A stretch of 64,000 nt of DNA, taken from the NCBI RefSeq assembly GCF_008831285.2, contig NW_022204507.1, positions 806,001-870,000 of the forward strand. The letters are read 5' to 3'. Under the pieces are notes generated by a model. That model had not been told where the DNA came from and did no database searches. It saw nothing but the letters and a program-made list of their open reading frames with translations. Source of the DNA: Nymphaea colorata (Eukaryota; Streptophyta; Magnoliopsida; Nymphaeales; Nymphaeaceae). Of this stretch, positions 1 through 12,939 are shown one piece after another (position 1 is the stretch's first letter; each line of letters opens with the position of its first letter). The translations under genes and the position numbers were made by a program.

Positions 1-1385
1 GCCACAAGAAAGAAGATGAAAGTTACTATAGATGCATGTGGTGAACCCATTGGATAGCAGGCTCAAAAGTTAAGCACTTTTATAGGAACTATAGTAAGAG
101 ATCCAAACAAAACACCATTGAAGTACAAAAATTGGAAAGAACTACCAACCTTTTGCAAGGACAATTTGTGGAATCATGTCACTATACCTTATTTATAAAG
201 TTTCATTATATATTTCATATGTTACATATCTGTTTGTTCTTTGTTTCGTACTATCATTGCACCAGTTTGTTGACTAAGAATGGTATGAGGTGGAAAAAGA
301 TTTAAGAATTGGGTCCTAATGGAATATCAAATATTGTGGAATAATTGGCGATCAAACTTAAGGGCCATTTATAAATGACATAATAATTTTGAAGAATATA
401 TGAAATATCATTCTAAAGAGTCGCCTATTGATAAGTGGGAGAAGCTAATAGAATGATTTGACACACAATAAGAGAAGATAGTGAAAGTATGATATATTAC
501 TTTGGTGATTTAAATGTGGTTCTATTGTTTTTAACTAAATGATTGTGGCTTTTTTGTAGGCCAAAAGTGAATGGAATGCAAGCAAGCATTCATGCCTGAA
601 GTTTCCTCATACAACTAGGGTCAAAACCTTTGCATGATTCTGTGGTAAAATAGAGAGTTTCAACCTACAAAATATTGATAAAGTGACATTATATTTTTTG
701 CATGTTATTTCATCATATTATGACTATAGGCTCCAAATGGCCAACCGAAAACATTCAAGCTAGAATGTTTTGCGTGATTCTGTGGTAAAATAGAGAGTTT
801 TAACCTACAAAATATTGATAAAGTGACATTATATTTTTTGCATGTTATTTCATCATATTATGATTATAGGCTCCAAATGGCTAACCGAAACCATTCAAGC
901 TAGAATGTGGGTCATGATTCGCACAACATGAAATCCAAACTATTGTAATTCATAAACATAAGCAATGATTTTAAGCATTAATTGTATTAGTTTAGGGATA
1001 TCATGTTATTATTGAGGTGCATAATTTGTAACTATTAATGTTTTATGTAGGAGTAAATTAAAGAATAGGAAGCTCAATTGCCTAAGCGTCTAGGAATAGT
1101 CCATCAAGAGATGATGTCTTATCTTGAGCTATGAATGAAGACGAGAATAAACGTGTTTTCACATATGGGAGTGTTGTCCTTGCTTGTGATGTACTTGGCA
1201 AATAACCAACTCGAAATGAGCTCCTACATCAAAAATTGTATCTCACTGAGTAGGTAAACCAAATAATGTGATCAACCAATTCCAAGCTAAGATGAATGAA
1301 TTAGAAGCTCAGATCAAGATGTTGGTAGAAGAAAACACCAATCTTAGTCAACTACTGAGACTGAACAAACTAATTGACAAGTAAC
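1..1385 (+). pseudogene. decayed plant transposase, Ptta/En/Spm family (TnpA-like)
   Basis: Bases 1-198 read in frame 1 as a Ptta-type segment. It includes DPNKTPLKYKNWKELPTFC followed by KDNLWNHV, with one in-frame TAG at 55-57. Further pieces of the family pattern follow, separated by AT-rich intron-like DNA: WRSNL around 346-362, KFPHTTRVKTFA near 600-636, a fragment with FTYGSVV near 1158, and a coiled-coil-like tail (QFQAKMNELEAQIKMLVEEN) near 1278-1336 ending at 1381. Several stops and frame changes make it non-functional. Ptta proteins are the accessory ORF of CACTA elements, which fits the CACTA terminus downstream. Recognition is by motif memory only. Confidence 0.6.
627..907. repeat. 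140-bp tandem duplication inside the CACTA remnant
   Basis: The block beginning near 627 is repeated at an offset of 140 bases. GATTCTGTGGTAAAATAG occurs at 636 and 776, and CAAGCTAGAATG closes each copy near 766 and 906. The copies differ by only a few bases, so the duplication is younger than the decay of the surrounding pseudogene. Confidence 0.9.
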
Positions 1386-3089
1386 TTTTACTTACATAGT
1401 GTTCAAGTTTAACGTAATCTTACACTATGTAGTTTGACCTAGTAGTCAGCTACAAGCAGTGAAAATATCAATGAAAACAGGTCAAGTTTTGGAAATCATG
1501 TGGAACATTACTAAACACATCAAGCAGATCTAGAATATTTGATTGTCATTATGAGGATCACATATCACAATTTCCTCCAACGTAATTTTTTATTGAATAT
1601 CAGTCATAATTGTAGGATATTATTGTTGAGACTCCTGGAAGATTGAAAGATTTGATTGAAATGAGATTTGCTGCCTCAAAAATGACACTTTTGTAGTAAG
1701 TACACAGAGGTTAGAGATCTTCATTGTTCTATTTTATGTTATTTATATTTCAGCCAACTTTGTATGAACAATCCATATTTATGGTATAGACTTGTTCTCC
1801 AGCATCATTTAATTATTTTTTTTAAACTGGATGTTAGTTATATTTGTATATTGTTGTTGAAACTCTTAGATATACTTAGTATATTTTTTGCATGTGTTTG
1901 TTTAATAGATAAGGGTTATTCATAATTTTCATTGTCAACTTAAGTTATGGTATCTGAAGCAAAAACTCTATTGTTGTAGTCTCAACATTGGCTTTTCTTG
2001 TTCAACGAGGCCTTGTGAAAACACAATGAACTCACAAAATTTTGTTCTTTTTGTCTTCCCTAATTTTGTCTTTCATTGTTAAGGTTGCCATCACAAACAA
2101 AATATAGCATGTTGTGTTTAGTTACAAGCAATATCCACACATCTAATTGCACACACCATTGTTGCTACTATAACCTATTACTTTTTTTTGGGTCCAGTAG
2201 AAATGTAGTCAGCTGCAACGGAAAGTTGATATGATGATGCAGTATATGCTATCCAACAACTTCTACAATCACGTTACTTTTTCTTTTCTTTTCTTTTTTT
2301 TGTTATGAAACTTTGTGTCAATGTACCATAAGTAAAACTCCGACATTCACGTACAATTTTGTATGAATGTATACAATTCATAAAGATTAATACAATAACT
2401 TATTATTCTCATTTGTGTACAATGTCATTTTGTTGCACGGATTCAACATATTTTGTGTTCATCATAGTGAAACATGCTTACCCTCTAACATAAAATAAAG
2501 ATTTACTGACGATGTGGTGAAGCATCAAAGGTGCAATGTTTGACATCCAGACAAGATTAGCATCGCTATATCATCTGATCACTGATGATTTTTTTCATCA
2601 ATAACATCTTAAGAGATGATTGAAAATAGTGGTATACATCGATAACAAAAGTTGTTTCTCACGACATTTTCTTGTCAGAGAAATTACTGACTGCATGCTA
2701 TAATGTCATCATACACAATGGTCACTGATGACTGATGATCACCAGTACCGACTTTTGTGGCTACATATGACATAACATCACTATTGCCCACAAACACTGA
2801 TGGTTGGATACATCATCAAAAGAACCCTATTGCAACAGAAGCATCAGTGACACTATGTTTTTTATTTGTTTACCATCAGCCATTTAGTTGTTGACATTAA
2901 TTTACTGCAAGGGATAAAGACTTCCCTTGTAGTGGGAGTGAGTAACTCATGAGGTTAATAGGAGGAGGTAAAGAAGTTAAGTCATGACCTTGAAGTGGTG
3001 GTTGAGGTGGACTAAAAGGTTCAATTATGGAGTTGGTTGTATTGAATCAATTTGGCTTGGACCTTAGTCAATGTTGTTTGGATTTAGAC

Positions 3090-3560
3090 TTGGATTTTCT
3101 AAAGGGTGGTAATGATATTGGTAGAACCATATCTTTTGTCAATTTTTTGTCCTTGAAAATCAATTTTTGCTCTCGTCAAAGAAAACATGCCAAATAATGT
3201 AATTTTTTTTCTTCGGTTCAAAGAACATATACCCCTTGTGCTTGATGCTATATCTAATAAAAACATGTCTTAGTCTTGGGTTTCAACTTGTGCCTTATGT
3301 TAACACATGTATAACAAGTAGAACAAAAAATTATAAAGAGAAAATAATCTGGTTGGTGTTGGCTTCCCTATTTTCTGGGTAGTCTATTTATCGTGAAAAC
3401 TGTTCAAAAAACATTCACCGAGAAGTGAGATGATATTTTAGAATAGTTAAGCATACAAAATCACATTTTTACAATAAGCCTATGCTTCCTTGCAACCAGC
3501 CTATTTTGTTCAACGTTGTTAAGTCTGTTAATAAGAACCGACGTGTTAAGCCCATGTTGC
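3090..3560 (-). pseudogene. Ty1/copia integrase C-terminal fragment, decayed
   Basis: On the minus strand, pieces in several frames resemble the end of a copia integrase. One is an INRLPRK-like segment, equivalent to the INRMP motif. Next comes LKPKTKTCFIRYSIKHKGY, equivalent to the 'KCVFLGY...QKGY' block, and then an FFDES segment equivalent to VTFDES at the integrase-RT linker. Stops and frameshifts interrupt every frame, and no LTR was found next to it. It is an old fragment with no coding potential. The closing 60 bases are uncertain. Confidence 0.55.
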
Positions 3561-4629
3561 GACACATATCGCAACGATGCATAATAATGCATAAGCATTA
3601 TGATAGAAAAATGTTAAGTACATAACGTCCACAAAATGATGTCAAAAGTAAAAAAAAAAACAACAAATAAAAAATATTAAGTATATAATATATTTGTCAT
3701 CTACATATACTAATGGAGTGGAATCAATATATTAAGTAGTACATTTTGAGGATTTAAGATTCTAAAATAGGTAATGATGCAGCTTTAGGCCTTCCAAGAT
3801 TAAGAAGGAGACTGCAGGCTTTGACTTTTGCTCAAAAGGTATACTCATTCCATTCATCCAATGAAAAAAACATTTAAGGCTTTTGCCTCATGCATGTGAC
3901 TTTTCAAGACATATAATTGACATATAGCTCAGTTGTTGGATCCATTATTATTTAGAAATTAATTTCAAAAAAGTTAAACAGCAGTTACATAACATTTCAT
4001 TCACAAAACCCTTTTTTGTAAGCTAATGCATGTAGGGGCTCAACTCAACCATGTTTGTCAAATGATTATGTTTGTTGTTGACAGATTTAATGTCAAGTCT
4101 TATAGAGAAGCATTTATGGCACTACTTGAGCATCTTCGTAAGAGTTGGTGGCATCATCTTAGAAAAGAAAAATGAGGTATCTAACTTATCTACTTATGGT
4201 GCTGAATATTTTATTGTCAACTTTGTTATCTATTCTCTATGTTACTATCATTATGTACATTCCATATACAATGTTTATATAATCTTCTTGATAGTTATAT
4301 AGATCATGCTAATCATTTGCGATTTACAAATTTGGGTAGTTAGAGGTTATCTGCAGACACATGAAAAGTTGAAGTACAATAGTAAATAGTGATATTGAAT
4401 ATTTTCTGAGTGATGAAATCAAATACAATACTGAATATGGGTATGAACAAAGCATAGTTGAAGATAGGGTTATTGGCTCCACATGTGAAACTGCTATGAA
4501 TTTCTTATGTAAACGGCCTAAACACATTTTAAACTTTTTTTAGTGCATCATGGGTTAACACTATACTTTATGTCCATGAACAATTGTCAAGTGATATGTT
4601 TTATATATTTTTTTCTTTCTCTCGCTTAC
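3561..4629. other. AT-rich intergenic DNA, no gene recognised
   Basis: No coding pattern is supported. A 29-residue open stretch near 4081-4170 (frame 3: YREAFMALLEHLRK) looks protein-like but matches nothing I can name. It may be the eroded upstream part of the PIF/Harbinger gene that follows. Confidence 0.4.
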
Positions 4630-5600
4630 ATGCTCAAATACAAAGGTCTTTTGCAAGATACAAGACAAGTTGTTGTTGAAAAAGAATTGACAATATATTT
4701 ATAATGGTTATTGGACATAATAGTTGCAATTGGCTTTATAGACCATTTTTGACATTTTAGAGACACTATTTCAAGACATTTTCATAATAACTTAAAGGGA
4801 ATCTTACAATTAAGTCACAAATTTGTGAAGAATATAAGTATTAATACTCAACTAGATGTAGCAACTAATCCAAAGTTTAGGTGATTTACGGTATCTTCAC
4901 AACATATATAACATGTTATTCAGATATTTGAAATCATGAAAAGTACATTTTCATTGATTATATTATAATTATAAGATTGCATCGAAGCAATTGATGGTAC
5001 ATATATTCCAATGATAGATCTAGTAGAACAAGTTAGATATCGAAACAGAAAAGGATTTATCTCACAACATGTAGTGTGTGCTTGCACATTTGATCTGCGA
5101 TTTACATTTTTATTTATGCAGGATAGGAAGGATTTGTAGCTGATGCTAGAATATTATTTGAACTTCTAGACAACCAAAGTTTGGGTTTTCCACCAATTCC
5201 AGAAGGTAATGTAACTTAACCGCTTATTAGGTTCATATATAACATGTTTGTTAGTCTATTGTGTCTAGCTTTACTCTCCAATTTCTTGCTCCAATACATA
5301 GTTAGTCGTATCATATAAAAGAATTCATAAACAAATGACCCTTCAAGAACAATATAGAATTGTATAATTTTAGACATTCATTCCTTAGAAATGCAATTGA
5401 ATTGTTTCGAACAAGCTAGATTTTTTATTTTAAAGATATTTTATATCCTGTTGACACATAGAGATATTGTTATTGCAGCTTGTATACTGCATAATTATAT
5501 TGGATCAATAAGGTTGATGATTGGATATCTAGAAACTATGGGAAAGGTTGGATTTCACCACAAATGCATGAAGATCAACCTTGTGAGGATGTCCAATTGA
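4630..5600 (+). pseudogene. decayed PIF/Harbinger transposase (DDE nuclease)
   Basis: Pieces in the order of a Harbinger-type nuclease are visible across several frames. A segment with KGLLQDTR and VEKELTIYL near 4640-4700 corresponds to the N-terminal helix-turn-helix. The catalytic block DCIEAIDGTYIPM near 4977-5015 corresponds to 'DCIGAIDGTHIP', and RYRNRKGFISQ and CACTFDLRF follow. A segment with EGFVADARIL near 5125-5150 is equivalent to 'EGSAHDSRVL'. Near 5409-5500, ARFFILK followed by IAACILHNYI is the usual C-terminal 'RFxILK...CCxLHN'. Several in-frame stops and frameshifts make the gene dead. The usual family length is about 400 residues, and the remnant covers most of it. Neither terminal inverted repeats nor the companion Myb-like ORF were found. 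Confidence 0.75.
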
Positions 5601-6995
5601 GCACATATCTCAACGTGCGCCGCATGATGTAGCAAAAACATTTAGAAAATCATGGGATGATCATATTAATGGAAGAAATAGATATTTATGATGAAGAATC
5701 CATCTGTTTTTTTTTTCTCTATTCCCTTAGTAGCTCGTGTAGTAATACAACTATAATTTATTTTTCAAATTTCATGTTAATGATATTAATGCAATTCAAT
5801 TTCTTGTACAATGAAGGCATTGTGAAGATGACTAAGTAATGAAGATACCATGTTGAAGGAATATACTATGATAGTATTTCATAGATTGCAAGCAAAATGC
5901 CAAATGTTATATTTTCTTACTATAATAGTGATGGTTTGTATGGACTCAATATATATTACATGGATTGTATGGACTCAAATTTGTAAACTTGATAGAGACT
6001 TAATATGGTGGTTTGTATGAACATATATTTGTGGACTTAATGGACACCTTATGTATGTTGTTTATATGGACTCGTACCTGTATATTTGATGGGGCTTCAT
6101 ATGCACAAATTTGACCTCACAAAAGGGACAAGTCCTTGTCAAGAGAATCATCAATGGTTGGAAACTCATTTCTCTACATCTAATATTTACCCCTCCATAT
6201 GTGAACAAAGCAGTGGACAAAGGGAGTTCTAAACAATGCAAAATATTGCCCTTGGTAAGTTAACTGTTAAAATTATGAATTAAAAATGTCTAGTATGCAT
6301 TCAAAGTTGCTATTTTCAACATACTTTTTGTCTAAATATTTGATCACCCGGCATGTCAACTATATTTGACTGGCTTTGTGGTATGCATCATTTATGGTCA
6401 TGCAATAATAGGTCTCCATATGATATATGAATTACCTATTGATTTCAGCTACCAAAATTATCATGTAAAGTGATTCCTTATCTATGGTATGCATCAAATT
6501 TGGTCAAGGTTATTGTTATTCACGTAAAAGGAAGGGTATATTTACCATCATGTGGGTGGCATAGTATGGAAGATCACTAAAGATAGTGATAATATTATAT
6601 GATGTCGGCTACAAGAAAATAATGGCCAATGTTTCTAGTAACCTCTGCCAACATTTTCTTGTATATTTCAGCTATAGTATTTAGTGTCTTATTCTGAAGC
6701 TTTGATGAGTAGGCATTTGAATGCAACTATTTTGGTGTATCCAGTTGTATTACATAAAGATGCATACAATGTTTTGAAAAATCAGCCATATAGGCATCAA
6801 TATGACCAGAAATTGTTAGGTAATTCTAGTATTCTCTATGGTATTCTGCTACAAATTGCAATGTAATCCATAGTTAGCATGTTTAGAAAGGTTAGGTTGT
6901 TTCTTTTTTCTATTGCACCGTCTTTGTTTTGTGGTTTAAGAAATGGGCCCTATCTATGTGTAGTACTATCACCAACTTATTGAGAGTAGTATCAC
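5601..6995. other. AT-rich intergenic DNA
   Basis: No gene is recognised. Near-repeats of ATGGACTCAA / TATGGACTC around 5940-6075 give a weak, imperfect tandem character. Small open frames here (60 residues or fewer) show no motif. Confidence 0.5.
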
Positions 6996-6998
6996 CTA

Positions 6999-7041
6999 TA
7001 TAGATCCCCATCTAGTTCTAATGACTACATTAGGTTGGCCC

Positions 7042-7083
<42 letters not shown>

Positions 7084-7141
7084 TCCCCATCTAGTCCTAA
7101 TGACTACATTAGGTTGGCCCATATATATATATATATATATA
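6999..7141. repeat. 44-bp direct repeat flanking TA microsatellites
   Basis: AGATCCCCATCTAGT followed by a conserved tail ending TTGGCCCAT occurs at 7001-7044 and again at 7081-7122, differing at one base. A (TA)n tract follows each copy (about 7045-7080 and 7121-7141). The unit plus microsatellite was probably duplicated by slippage or unequal exchange. Confidence 0.85.
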
Positions 7142-8459
7142 CTTACCCACTTTAGTTCCATGAGTTACCACATTGTGTCCAAGTGCAACCAGTCCAACCC
7201 GCATTTTTTTTTTTTACCATCACAGTTTCTTGTATATACTTTTACCTACCTACCTAACTAACTATAAGTTAACCATCCTTCAGCTGAAATCAGTTTGTAA
7301 AGCTGAAACCAAAAGACATTTTTTGGTCATCCAAACACCCCCTAATTTTAAACCTTTAAAGTCTCCAAATAAACTCTTAAACTGGTCCAACCAAGAGTGA
7401 CTGAAATGTTCAACCTTGGATGTTCTCAGATCGATTCAAGCTTGGCATGTTCTAAAATCGACCAAGTGGAACTCAAGCTCACAAATGTATCAAGTCCAAT
7501 GAGCTGAAAACTCTCTTCTTTCTTTAAAAATTAGCCTTTGAATGTAATAAAATTTGAACTCCAAAGCATAGCACAAATGATAGGGGTAGTGGCATGGATA
7601 TGACGTCTTGCACGTTCAATACACGTGAGCATTATATGCCTCGGGTCAAGAGTGTAACATCAATCTGATGACACATTGTCTCCATTTCTAGCCTGTTTAC
7701 AAAAGGAGTACAACTGTAACCCATAATTACTATGGGTTCGATACTAAAGCTTATTTAGTTGCATACCTAATACTTGTTTTCATATGGACTTTATGACTGC
7801 ACACACATATAAGCAGATCATTTATTTTGAACTAACAAGCTTATTTACAAGTCTGAAGACACTCCTTTCATCCCACGCACTCCACTATTTTAAAATCAAA
7901 ATTGCTACCGATATGTATATCTGACAGTCATGGATATTAGAGACATAGGGCTTTAACTTTTCAATGCACTCTTTTCAACTACTAGCTCCCAAAGAAGGGT
8001 TCTAGAGGCATCATTCTGAGCCTGCGAGAGAAAAGTGGGTTGGAATGAGCTCTGTTTTCATGGGAAGGTCAAATTAAGTGAATTGGGTTTCTTGTAAAAT
8101 CCTTGGATGTGTTTGTTTCACATAAGAAATGCAAGTACTTCTCATGCGTGTCCATTCCATGTGAAGCACATGGGTGAACAAACTCCTGAAATTTGGGTAA
8201 TCATGGATCTCTTGTTTCTCATAGGTGACAAAATTTTACCACAAAGGCAGCTCGCTAAAGAACTTGATTCCCTCTTAATTGAAAAGACCTTTGAACAATC
8301 TCCAAAAATTTGCAAAGATTTGGAGAATGTCCACCCAAATTTGGTTTATTTCTAGTCTTAATTCAAATGTACCAATTGCCACTTTGCAAAGGGATAGGAA
8401 AACATTTAGAATTTTCAAGTTTCATGCGTTTTTTTTTTTTTGCCATTTAATTCAGCAAG
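7142..8459. other. intergenic DNA without recognised gene
   Basis: Only short open frames with no recognisable domain are present, the longest about 80 residues near 8107-8355. Homopolymer T and A tracts are common. No RNA gene or transposon terminus was seen. Confidence 0.5.
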
Positions 8460-8879
8460 CATAAGTGTCACAGAGGAGGAGTCAATGGCGGATGCGGTGG
8501 AACTCTTCGCAATGTCCACGGAGAAGGAGAAAGGTAGGGTTGCAAGTTGGGAGAATTGATTAAGGGAGGTTTGCCATTGCCGAAGAAATCAGGGTCTTGG
8601 CATTTGTAGTTGACTGAGAGGGCAAACTGGACCTCTCAAATCTCCCAAGAGCTAGTCTAAGCTTTGAAGAAGACACTCTTACTCTCTAGTAGTCAGCTTG
8701 CATCCAAAGGCGGATGAGAAGATGACGTCTCCTTTCCAGTTCACAACAATGGTGGGATTGTTGGGGGGTCAAGGAAGACAAGGTGCAGTTTATGAATACA
8801 TCTTCGAGTCCATTAGAGGGCAATGGAAGGAGATGAGAAACCCTAGTTTCTCAAGTGATCAGAAATGGTAAGTTTCCAG

Positions 8880-9330
8880 TAAGGTTGGAGTCATAGGAAG
8901 AAATTGTGGTGGTCATGCATCGCTGGTCTTGGACTATTGGTGCTCTGGTGGCCTCAAGATGGATTCGAACAAAAAGGAAGCACTGGTGGTGTTCTGGGTT
9001 CAGCTTCCTAATCTTCCCATGCATATCTGGAACGAATACATATTCAAAGGAATAGCCATGGCGCTGAATGGAAAATATGTAGGAGAAGATCACTGCACGA
9101 AGATTTGGGGGAAAACTTGGCTTTGCATGAATAGGGGGTGGAGGTTTCTATCAACTTTCTTCCAGTTCTGGCAGTGAAAAAAAGAGTGGATGAGAAGATA
9201 ACTCTGCTTCAAGAAGTCCTCTACGAGTCCAAATCACTAATTGTCAGGGTTGTAGAGCTATGACCCACATATATTCATCATGCAAGACCAACTTAAGGGA
9301 GAGCAAAAAGGAGAAAACAATTTTAGATTC
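8880..9330 (+). pseudogene. LINE ORF1 remnant (DUF4283-type plus zinc-knuckle-like)
   Basis: Bases 8929-9177 stay open and contain FWVQLPNLPMHIWNEYIF. This is the 'xWVxLPxLPLxxW' signature of the DUF4283 domain of plant LINE ORF1 proteins, followed by a MALNGKYVGED stretch equivalent to 'GNALGxxxxxD'. Near 9247-9285 the translation GCRAMTHIYSSC resembles the second half of a degraded CCHC knuckle. ORF1 proteins bind element RNA. No complete ORF remains. Confidence 0.6.
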
Positions 9331-9989
9331 TTGGGTCATAGTTAAAATGGCTGTGAGAGAACACCAAGGAAAGAAGAAGCCCTCTAAATTTGTAATGCTT
9401 CCCTAGGAATGTCTATCAACCTTTAGGAAGTGAAAGACCTAACCATTTGGGCACAACAAAAAAGAAGGAAACAGAAAGGAGCCAGAGAAGGGGATCCTAG
9501 TGAAGGAACCAAGGGAATCGAGTAGCATCAGCACAAGAGCTGCCTCTCTATAGTGTGAAACAAGTAGACAACTCCCTATATCTTTCTTCAATCCTTTTGC
9601 TTCCATAGTGAATAATAAAACTATGATGAACCCCAACAGAGTTCTCCTTCTCAGCTAGTAAAGTTGGGACATGGAGAAGAAAGGGCGAGGAGAAGATGAG
9701 AGCCTGAAAGCATGACAATCGGGCTCTAAGAATAGGGACAAACAAAAGCAAGCCTAAGGTGGAAGCTAGAATTCGGGCAAGGGTAGATGTGCAATGCAAC
9801 CTCCTCTCTGATAAAAATCAAAATTGGGACTTGGTTGATGGGTGGACCCTAGTAGGAACAAAATGAGGACAGACTTAGGAAAGATAGTGGGCAGACTCCT
9901 GAGGAACCGAAAGAGAAGAAAAACAACATGGACGCGGGTTGGCCAGGGTTAGAAGAGGTGGGAGTGGGCATTGCATAACAAACTGGATA

Positions 9990-10720
9990 ATGTAGACTAT
10001 CTATTGGAATGTGAGCAGAGCAGTAGGGGCAACAGCTTAAAAGGACCTGTTGAACTTGATTCAGAATGAAAAGCCCCCATGTGTGTTCATGTTGGACAAG
10101 CAATCAAAAAGTGTGGTATTGAGCAATCTGGCTTTTATAGATGTGGTAAGTTTGACACCAAAGCAAATGAAGACTTAAGTACAGGACATGCGATAGTACT
10201 ATGCCTCTGCAATAGCTGATCCTTGCAGGCAGTGAATTGGGATAAATCCAATTGGTGCCTGCAAGGGTATTTCTTGGTTAAAGCAACCAACAAAAATATC
10301 AAAATGAGCAGCCTATCTTCTAAACTGCTTTTGGCAATGCAATGAAGATTTTGCTGAATTGGAAAGGATATTGGGAATTAACACTCATGCCTACTATTGT
10401 TATGGAGGACTTCAATGCACTGTGAGCTTCCCATAATAATATAGAAAGGGTCCTCAATGTGTGGTCTTGTGTTGGCTTCAACCAGTTCATCAAAAACTTT
10501 GAGCTGCATGAAATCCAAGATACCTCTAGCAGTTTCACATGGTCTAACCATTTACTAGTGGACAAAATATTCTGTAAACTAGACTGGGCATTCGCTAATA
10601 AGGAATAGGGTAAAGGTAGTGGATCCTCCTGCTCTCTTGAGTCTAAGACCTGACCTTCCTCTGACCACAAAGAACAAGAAGCTCAGGGCATTGTTACACT
10701 GGCAGGTTCCATTTTGTCAA
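9990..10720 (+). pseudogene. LINE apurinic-type endonuclease remnant
   Basis: A TIVMEDFNAL segment near 10395-10424 corresponds to the 'GDFNxx' catalytic block of the exonuclease/endonuclease/phosphatase fold. Further on, ELHEIQDTSSSFTWSN followed by LDWAFAN near 10500-10597 matches 'EIxxxGxxFTWSNxxxxxxxxKLDRxFxN'. An SDH-like triad near 10655 matches the end of the domain. Interruptions include TGA and TAG codons. This domain nicks target DNA in target-primed reverse transcription. Confidence 0.65.
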
Positions 10721-10969
10721 ACATCATTAGAGTATAATGAAGCCAGCGGCATAGTGGGTGCTACATGCTAAGAATGTTGTGCAAGCTAGTAGCAATTAGA
10801 ATCAAGCGTAAGGAATGAAACTGTAGCTAGTTCAGGCACATTAAAGATCGCATTTATGCCTTACATGGGAAAGTAGAAGAAGTTCAAAGAGCTAATAAAG
10901 TGAGAGAGATAGTCAGATTGGAAGAGGAAGTGGAGATTAGGAAATTCTTGAACCTGGAGCTATTAAGGG

Positions 10970-12057
10970 AGTAGATCATGTGGAAAAATAAATCCAAAGT
11001 CAGATGGCTCTATGAAGGGGATAAAAACATGAGGTTCTTCCAAGCCATAGCCAAGAGAAGAAGAGCTTGTAACCATATCAGCTTGATGAAGACAGATGGA
11101 ACCAATTATGACAGCAATTCTAGTATTCTATAGGAGGCCACATCCTACTTCGAAAAGTTTTTCAATGAATACAAGGCATTTGGACAGCTACTGAGCAATA
11201 TAAAGGTTGGCCCTACAGTCTCAAATGTAGAAAATGAAGTTCTTCTCTACTCTGTAATTAAAGAAGTGCACAGAGCAGTTATGAGTCTAGGGGGTCTGAT
11301 GGATTCTTCAGCTATTTCTATGTTGGAAATGATATATGATAGTCTAGTAAGATGATAGCTACTTTCTTTTAGTTTGATAAGTTAGTGAATAGCATTAACA
11401 AGGCGAACACCATGCTCATTTCAAAAAAAATTTAAGTGTGGAACGCATTCAAGATCATCACCCCATAGCATTGTGCCATAGCATACTCAAGATTATCTCC
11501 AAAACAATGGTTTCTAGAATGCAGCAAATCATTATCAAGCTTCTTGGGCATTCTCAGGGAGCATTTCTTGAGAACAGGCAAATCCACGATCATTTAATGT
11601 TAGCAAATGAAATGGTAGATACTCTATCCATGAGCAAAAAGGAGTCTCTTTGTATCAAGCTAGATTTGTTCAAGGCCTATAACAGGGTTCTTGGTCTTCC
11701 CTCAGGGCCGGTGTGGAGAAGCTAGGATTTCACAGGAAGTGGATTAGGTTAGTTATTGTGTCACCAATACTTCCAATGCCATTGTCATTAGTAGCTTTGA
11801 GGGCATAAGCTTTGGAAGCAGCAGGGTTTCCGACAAGGGGATCCACTGTCCCCCTACTTGTACATTCTCACCATGGATTCACTAAAGGATTCAAAGCGAA
11901 GTGCGATCAGGATGAAATCCTTGTTCCAGCTCCATCTAAAAAGCTTCTATTGATAGTCTCTTTTGTTTGATTAGGATGTGCTATTGTTTAGTAAGGCATC
12001 TAAAAGATCTTTAAAAAGAATTGTCATCATCATAAAGGAAATGCAAAAGAAAGCAGG
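10970..12057 (+). pseudogene. LINE reverse transcriptase remnant
   Basis: Near 10980-11080 the translation reads WKNKSKVRWLYEGDKNMRFF, the 'KxRxxWLxxGDxNTxFFH' thumb-proximal motif of plant LINE RT. From 11438, ALCHSILKIISKTMVSRM and then a QGAFLENRQIHDHLMLANE-like segment match 'RPISLCNxxYKIISKxLxxRL...QxAFVxGRxIxDNxLxxxE'. LDLFKAYN marks the first catalytic aspartate block (equivalent to 'DxxKAYDxV'). The YADD region is lost or disrupted near 11940. The reading frame is broken several times. Confidence 0.75.
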
Positions 12058-12939
12058 TGTTAACACCCCAAATTTTCTCATCTACTTTCTAGTGGCAATT
12101 TTGAAATTTTACAAAATATTTTAGGCAAAATTAAAAGCAATGTGCTTGGATGCATACCCAATCCAATATTAGAGAAAAGTCTAGGGATCAATCGCAGTCT
12201 CAATTCTAAACCCACTTGGAGGTTTGAATTGCAGATCAAATGCCCCACTGAATTTGAAGATTTCAAATTCAAGTTCCATTACAGCTAAGATAGAGCTCTA
12301 AAATCAATGTGGATCAAAGCCAATGAGCTAAGTTAGAATTTCAATTTCAACTCGCAATTTGGATTTGTTATCCTTATCCAAGCTAAGTTAAATCTTTAAC
12401 TCAGTCAATTTCTCCAACAATGGAATTATGCACTAAATGTCTATATCAATTCTAGATCACAAAAAAACCTTAATTCAAGTTGTCTCAAGTCAATTTACAT
12501 AATTTAGAGTATGTGATTATCTGATCCAACTCAAACAAGTTGAAAGAACTTGAGTTATTAGAAAGTTGAATCATACTATATGAAAAATAATCAAATTGGC
12601 GTACACTCTCGTCAAAAAGTGTGTTCAAAATGAGATTCAAACTAGAATTAGATAAACTCTGTTATAGAATGAAAATCAAACTTGGAGTCTAGTCAAAGCC
12701 ACGATGGACTTTGACTGAGCTTTGACTTACCTAGCTCGTGGGTGCAGGCTAGGTAGGTCCACTGAATTTCAAAATCTTCAGAGATTTTAATTCTCTTGCA
12801 TGTCATCCAATCCAGGAATTTCTAAGGTGGAAATTAGAATTTTTCTTAGGAGGATTAAACTCCAACTAGGAAATTGATTAAAGAGAACTTAAAATTAATT
12901 CTCTTTTCCTAAAATGGTTTCATTAAAAAATGAGGCCAA

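Larger units (their letters stand above)
1..2934 (+). mobile_element. 3' part of a CACTA (En/Spm) DNA transposon, left end outside window
   Basis: The right terminus is visible: the block ends at 2934 with CTTCCCTTGTAGTG, whose reverse complement CACTACAAGGGAAG is a typical CACTA terminus. The last 450 bases are full of short direct and inverted copies of ACTGATGAT / CATCAGTGA (for example around 2516, 2576, 2722 and 2847), which is the usual subterminal repeat structure of this superfamily. A decayed Ptta/TnpA-like gene lies upstream on the plus strand, in the expected order. The 5' half of the element is beyond the left edge, so the 3-bp target duplication cannot be checked. The stretch 1400-2480 shows only AT-rich intron or spacer-like DNA. 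Confidence 0.7.
8460..12057 (+). mobile_element. decayed L1-type LINE (non-LTR retrotransposon)
   Basis: The ORF1, endonuclease and reverse-transcriptase parts occur in canonical order on the plus strand, each broken by stops or frameshifts. Coding similarity breaks off near 12057, where a TGTTAACACCCC sequence begins. That suggests another insertion interrupts the RT there. The true 5' end is not defined: 8460 is where GC content and codon-like structure rise. No poly-A tail or target-site duplication was identified because the 3' end is lost or displaced. Confidence 0.7.
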
